This document shows, in pieces, positions 5,982 to 9,160 of a DNA stretch of 9,160 nucleotides (positions are counted from its first letter, which is position 1; each line of letters begins with the position of its first letter). The stretch comes from Desulfovibrionaceae bacterium (GTDB lineage Bacteria > Pseudomonadota > Gammaproteobacteria > Burkholderiales > Burkholderiaceae_C). The notes below the pieces were generated by a model that worked only from the letters and a program-made list of their open reading frames with translations, was not told the DNA's origin and did not search any database. Made by a program: the position numbers and the translations under genes. The stretch is taken from positions 1 through 9,160 of the forward strand of contig WRJY01000256.1 of NCBI GenBank assembly GCA_009778355.1, read 5' to 3'.

Positions 5982-8798
5982 ATGAAGATCACGAAAAACA
6001 AACCACGCCGGCTCATTGGCGCCGCAGTCTCCGCTACAGTGGCGCTTTGCCTCACGACGCTGGCTCCTGTCACGCCAGCAGCGGCGGCGGGCAAGTACAA
6101 CAGCGTGTACACCCCCATCGACACCGACTATCCGATTCCGCCAGGCGACGTGAGATACGTTGACCCCAATGGCAGCGACACCAATGACGGCTCGGCAGCC
6201 AGACCGTATCAGACGTTGAAAAAGGCGCACGACAGCATCGCCGATGGCGGCACGATCGTGATGCGCTCGGGCATCTATCGCCAACCGCACACATTCATTA
6301 CCAAGCAAAACGTCACCGTTCAGGCGGACAAGCACGCCGAGGTCTGGCTCAAGGGCAGCCGCGTGGTAACCAACTGGACGCCAAGCGGTTCGATGTGGAA
6401 AGCAGCCGGCTGGGCGCCCGACTTTTGTCGCGACTGCTCTACGAATCCCAATGAGGGCATCGCCGCCTGGCCGGAACAGGTGTTCATCGACGACGTATCG
6501 TTGACTCAGGTGGGTACAAAGCAAGAAGTGACAAAAAACAAGTTTTATGTTGACACAGTCGAACGCGCCATCTATATCGGCAACGATCCTGCCGGCAAAA
6601 CAGTCGAGGCATCCGAGTATGAACGCGCCTTGACGGTGACTGGCGCCAACTTCAAGTTACTTGGTATCAACATTGCCCAGTATGCGCCACATCAACAAGG
6701 AATCTCCAATGATGACATGGGTTCGCTGGGAATGATATACACCAATGCAGGCGCAACCAACCTTCTGGTAGAAAACTGCCTGATTGTGCAATCGGCGTCC
6801 CACGGCCTGAGCTCCTCCGGCAGTAGCGGCGTCGTCATCAGAAATTCCGAATTCCGTGACAATGGCGCAAATGGCATCGGCGGCAACCGGATGACCAACT
6901 ACACGGTTGAAAACAATACATTTTTTCAAAACAATGCAGCCGGATTCGAAACGAAAGACTGCGGTGATTATTGCGGTATAGCGGACATAAAAATCACACA
7001 CTCTGAAAACATCACATTCCGCAACAACTTCATCGCCAACACGCCAGCCAATGGCTTCTGGTGCGACGAGGGCTGTATTAATACAACCATCACAAATAAT
7101 TTCGTTTCGAGATCGGTTTACGAAGGAATTTTTTACGAAGTCTCATCACACGCCATCATCGCCGGCAACATAGTCGAAGGATCAGCCGGCGGCGGCATCA
7201 CCATCGGCGGCAGTGACCATGTTCAGATATATAACAATACTTTGTCGCGCAACAGATTCAATCTTCGCATCTACGAAGATCCCAGGATCAATGGCTGCAA
7301 TAAATACAGCAGCGCAGAAAAAAAGTGTTTAGCGAATGAGCCCTGGTCGCAATCCAAGGGCCTGAGCTGGGACACGAAGAGCACTGAAGTATATAACAAT
7401 ATCGCTTCGCGGCCAAGATATTCCGACAATACTGCCGTGCGGCCAGACGGCAACCAGGCAACACCGTTTTTCACCGCCATGAGCATTCAACAGAATGGGA
7501 CTGTCGTCATAGCGCCAGACATGTTCAATAATGTGGACTATAACGCTTACTGGCGCGACGCAAAAGAAAGCTGGTTATGGGTATGGGACAAGAATCGGGA
7601 AAACAAGGATGACCATACAATTTACACTGGCGAAGATGCCATTGCAAAGATCCGCGCAGGAACCGGCTTTGAGACCCATGGAATAGATCAATTTGGTAAC
7701 ATAAATACAAATTTCGTTACCGAGAGTATATCCGATCTGCAAAAAAGCGATTACCACCTGACGCCTGCCAGTCCGCTGAGAAATGCGGGCCGGGTGCTGC
7801 CGGCTGACGTGGCAGCGGCTCTCGGCTGGCCGGCGGGCGTGCCGGTGGATATGGGCGCGCTCAACAACCCCTGGATGAAGATGCCGCTTGGCAACAGCCC
7901 AATCGAACCAGCCATTTGCTCAACCCTGATCAGCCCCATTTACCAGGTCATCAACCCAGCGCTTCAAACGAATCTGCTCACGGCTTCGGAAAACGAGGCC
8001 GCCAATGCCGCCAAATACGGCTTCACGGACAGCCGCGGCGCGCCGTTCAATGCATCGCTGACGCCTGTGGACGGGCTGGTTGCCGTGCACCGGCTGTACA
8101 ACGCCGCCACCAACGATTTCGTCTGGATCACGGATCCGAATGAAGTCACGTCAGCCATTCAAAAATACGGGTACGCCGACAACGGCATCAATTTCTACGC
8201 ATCGCCATCCGCGAGCACCTGCACACAACCCGTGTACCGCTTTATAAAAGGCAACATCCACCGCTTCGCGGTAAGCCAGGCCGACCGCAATGACCTGGCA
8301 GCCAGCGACTGGAAATCCGAAGGCGTTGCATTCCACGCCAACGTTCCAAGCGATCCCGCTTTTTGTTCGGCTTTGCTCAGCCCCATCTACCAGGTCGTCA
8401 ACCCAGCGCTTCAAACGAATCTGCTCACGGCTTCGGAAAACGAGGCCGCCAATGCCGCCAAATACGGCTTCACGGACAGCCTCGGCGCGCCGTTCAATGC
8501 ATCGCTGACGCCTGCGGACGGGCTGGTCGCCGCGCACCGGCTGTACAACGCCGCTACCAACGATTTCGTCTGGATCACGGATCCGAATGAAGTCACGTCG
8601 GCCATTCAAAAATACGGGTACGCCGACAACGGCATCAATTTCTACGTGTCGCCATCTGCGAGCAATTGCACGCAACCCGTGTACCGTTTCGCAAAAGGCA
8701 CCATCCACCGCTTCGCGGTAAGCCAGGCCGACCGGAGTGACTTGACGGCCAGCGGCTGGAACGCCGAAGGCGTTGTATTCCACGCCGGATTTCGGTGA
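5982..8798 (+). CDS. Exported right-handed parallel beta-helix protein with two C-terminal DUF5648-like repeat modules
   Basis: This is a secreted or cell-surface protein of 938 residues; its substrate is unknown. Residues 1-36 form a Sec signal peptide: KPRR, then a hydrophobic stretch, then TPAAAA before GKY. Residues about 57-100 (VRYVDPNGSDTNDGS, PYQTLKKAHDSI) match the DUF1565-like start common to bacterial beta-helix proteins. Residues about 215-430 carry repeated N-x-[FIV] turns such as ITFRNNFIAN, TTITNNFVSR and VQIYNNTLSR, typical of a right-handed parallel beta-helix. Paired cysteines at 149/152, 327/331 and 361/365 may form local disulfides. A terminal cap near 600-640 (YHLTPASPLRNAG, VDMGALNN) closes the helix. 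Residues 646-938 are two near-identical modules. Related folds include pectate lyases, chondroitinases and epimerases, but I see no diagnostic catalytic set, so adhesion or carbohydrate binding is equally possible. The beta-helix section is more AT-rich than its neighbours, which suggests transfer. Confidence 0.9.
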   Translation: MKITKNKPRRLIGAAVSATVALCLTTLAPVTPAAAAGKYNSVYTPIDTDYPIPPGDVRYVDPNGSDTNDGSAARPYQTLKKAHDSIADGGTIVMRSGIYRQPHTFITKQNVTVQADKHAEVWLKGSRVVTNWTPSGSMWKAAGWAPDFCRDCSTNPNEGIAAWPEQVFIDDVSLTQVGTKQEVTKNKFYVDTVERAIYIGNDPAGKTVEASEYERALTVTGANFKLLGINIAQYAPHQQGISNDDMGSLGMIYTNAGATNLLVENCLIVQSASHGLSSSGSSGVVIRNSEFRDNGANGIGGNRMTNYTVENNTFFQNNAAGFETKDCGDYCGIADIKITHSENITFRNNFIANTPANGFWCDEGCINTTITNNFVSRSVYEGIFYEVSSHAIIAGNIVEGSAGGGITIGGSDHVQIYNNTLSRNRFNLRIYEDPRINGCNKYSSAEKKCLANEPWSQSKGLSWDTKSTEVYNNIASRPRYSDNTAVRPDGNQATPFFTAMSIQQNGTVVIAPDMFNNVDYNAYWRDAKESWLWVWDKNRENKDDHTIYTGEDAIAKIRAGTGFETHGIDQFGNINTNFVTESISDLQKSDYHLTPASPLRNAGRVLPADVAAALGWPAGVPVDMGALNNPWMKMPLGNSPIEPAICSTLISPIYQVINPALQTNLLTASENEAANAAKYGFTDSRGAPFNASLTPVDGLVAVHRLYNAATNDFVWITDPNEVTSAIQKYGYADNGINFYASPSASTCTQPVYRFIKGNIHRFAVSQADRNDLAASDWKSEGVAFHANVPSDPAFCSALLSPIYQVVNPALQTNLLTASENEAANAAKYGFTDSLGAPFNASLTPADGLVAAHRLYNAATNDFVWITDPNEVTSAIQKYGYADNGINFYVSPSASNCTQPVYRFAKGTIHRFAVSQADRSDLTASGWNAEGVVFHAGFR
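7917..8363 (+). repeat. Tandem module, copy 1 (447 bp, 149 codons)
   Basis: This is the first of two in-frame tandem copies at the 3' end of the beta-helix gene, residues 646-794. The protein unit holds three related repeats of about 45 residues. They begin at SPIYQVINP, HRLYNAATNDF and PVYRFIKGN, and end at GAPFNAS, GINFYAS and GVAFHAN. Their pattern of an aromatic-rich start, a central acidic/alanine helix and a G-x-x-F-x-A end resembles DUF5648 repeats. Cysteines at 646 and 747 flank the first two repeats. Confidence 0.9.
8364..8795 (+). repeat. Tandem module, copy 2 (144 codons, to the stop)
   Basis: This copy is offset from copy 1 by exactly 447 bases. Between 7951-8198 and 8398-8645 I count only six differences by eye. 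The first 34 bases and the last third of the unit diverge more, including several amino-acid changes. The copy ends at HAGFR just before the TGA. Cysteines at 795 and 896 match 646 and 747 of copy 1. The pattern indicates a recent duplication or later gene conversion of the central part. Confidence 0.9.
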
Positions 8799-8891
8799 TT
8801 CGATCTGCAAATCGGCACAGGGGCAGTTCCTGAGGGCTGCATCCCTGCCACCGGGCAGTTCGAGCGCTTGAGGCCAGGCGCCATCGGGGCG
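8799..8891. other. Non-coding stretch after the beta-helix gene
   Basis: I see no gene and no convincing terminator for the plus-strand gene: short GC-rich inverted repeats around 8820-8865 lack a T run. On the minus strand, CGAACTGCCCGGTG (8852-8865) recalls the conserved sequence that follows reverse transcriptase genes in many bacterial group II introns. This fits the remnant next to it but is weak on its own. Confidence 0.3.
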
Positions 8892-9076
8892 GGCCAGCCG
8901 GTCGAACCACGTCGGGGTCAGCACGCTATCGAGCAGCTTGCCACTGTTACGACGCCACCATCGGCGGCTGTTGGCCGCGATCTGATGAACCCCGACTCGC
9001 CCAAGGCGCGCAGTTTCCGGAGGAACATGGCCGCGCCGCGCTTTCAGTGCTTGAGCTGAATTGCCAGTAACCCTAA
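8892..9076 (-). pseudogene. Remnant of a group II intron reverse transcriptase/maturase C-terminus
   Basis: Two adjoining minus-strand frames give a recognisable maturase C-terminus. The first (9076 to about 8990) reads LLAIQLKH, a TGA at 9046-9044, then KRGAAMF and RKLRALG. The TGA falls where tryptophan stands in the usual QLKHWKRG motif. After a frame change near 8990-9000, the second frame reads AANSRRWW, RNSGKLLDSVL and WFDRLA, matching the usual end AANSRRWWRNS...VL...YFDRLG. The family reading comes from memory of these motifs, not from a search. Only about the last 60 residues remain and the rest of the enzyme is absent upstream. The element is dead and marks an old mobile-element insertion beside the beta-helix gene. 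Confidence 0.55.
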
Positions 9077-9115
9077 AAACGGCAGTTGAGCGCTTCTTTA
9101 CCTTCGTAACCCCTT

Positions 9116-9160
9116 ATGAACACAGAGATTTTTGACTTCGATCAATCTCACCATTTGGGT
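9116..9160 (+). CDS. Unidentified open frame running off the window
   Basis: An ATG at 9116 opens 15 codons (MNTEIFDFDQSHHLG) to the window end without a stop. There is no Shine-Dalgarno before it and I do not recognise the peptide. The preceding 55 bases contain GTAACCC twice, 40 bases apart (9067 and 9107). It may be the start of a gene or transposase, or a chance frame in decayed sequence. Confidence 0.22.
   Translation, partial: MNTEIFDFDQSHHLG

Noticed and set aside
6036..6050. Possible lipoprotein signal at C23 of the beta-helix protein
   Set aside because: The residues before the cysteine (V-A-L) do not fit a lipobox, and a better signal peptidase I site (TPAAAA) follows.
7917..8795. 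CRISPR-like or intergenic repeat array
   Set aside because: The repeats are long, in frame and coding, without spacers.
8151..8924. 257-residue minus-strand frame across the repeat modules
   Set aside because: It is antisense to the clearly coding tandem modules and itself repeats because the DNA repeats. Only its first few residues belong to the maturase remnant.

Overview
The window looks like a chromosomal segment of a high-GC betaproteobacterium of the order Burkholderiales, most likely Comamonadaceae. This rests on overall composition, on an MdtABC-type RND efflux operon of the betaproteobacterial form, and on a short GCTAC/GTAGC dyad in the uppP leader that resembles small palindromes I associate with that family. 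The family assignment is inference.

Minus strand, right to left. uppP (bacA; undecaprenyl-diphosphate phosphatase, GTG start at 5569) is followed by a plausible intrinsic terminator at 4693-4717. Then comes a tripartite efflux operon: mdtA (periplasmic adaptor, 3211-4629), mdtB (RND pump subunit, 17-3196), and the first six codons of mdtC (1-20). mdtC starts at a GTG that overlaps the mdtB stop codon. MdtA bridges a heteromeric MdtB/MdtC inner-membrane pump to an outer-membrane channel that lies outside the window. UppP recycles the lipid carrier for peptidoglycan and other envelope polymers and is functionally separate.

Plus strand, 5737-8798. A sigma70-like promoter (5737-5766) and a long leader of about 200 nt with inverted repeats precede one large gene (5982-8798, 938 aa). 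It encodes an exported protein with a Sec signal peptide, a DUF1565-like N-terminus and a right-handed parallel beta-helix core. Two nearly identical 149-residue C-terminal modules follow, each made of three DUF5648-like repeats. By eye the beta-helix part is clearly more AT-rich than the flanking genes, while the C-terminal modules return to the background composition. This suggests a mosaic or horizontally acquired surface or secreted protein.

Right edge, 8799-9160. There is no intact gene here. On the minus strand, 8892-9076 reads as the frameshifted and nonsense-mutated C-terminus of a group II intron reverse transcriptase/maturase. The last 45 bases hold a short open frame that runs off the window and that I cannot identify. 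The most interesting parts are the duplicated three-repeat modules fused to a foreign-looking beta-helix, its structured leader, and the decayed retroelement immediately downstream.
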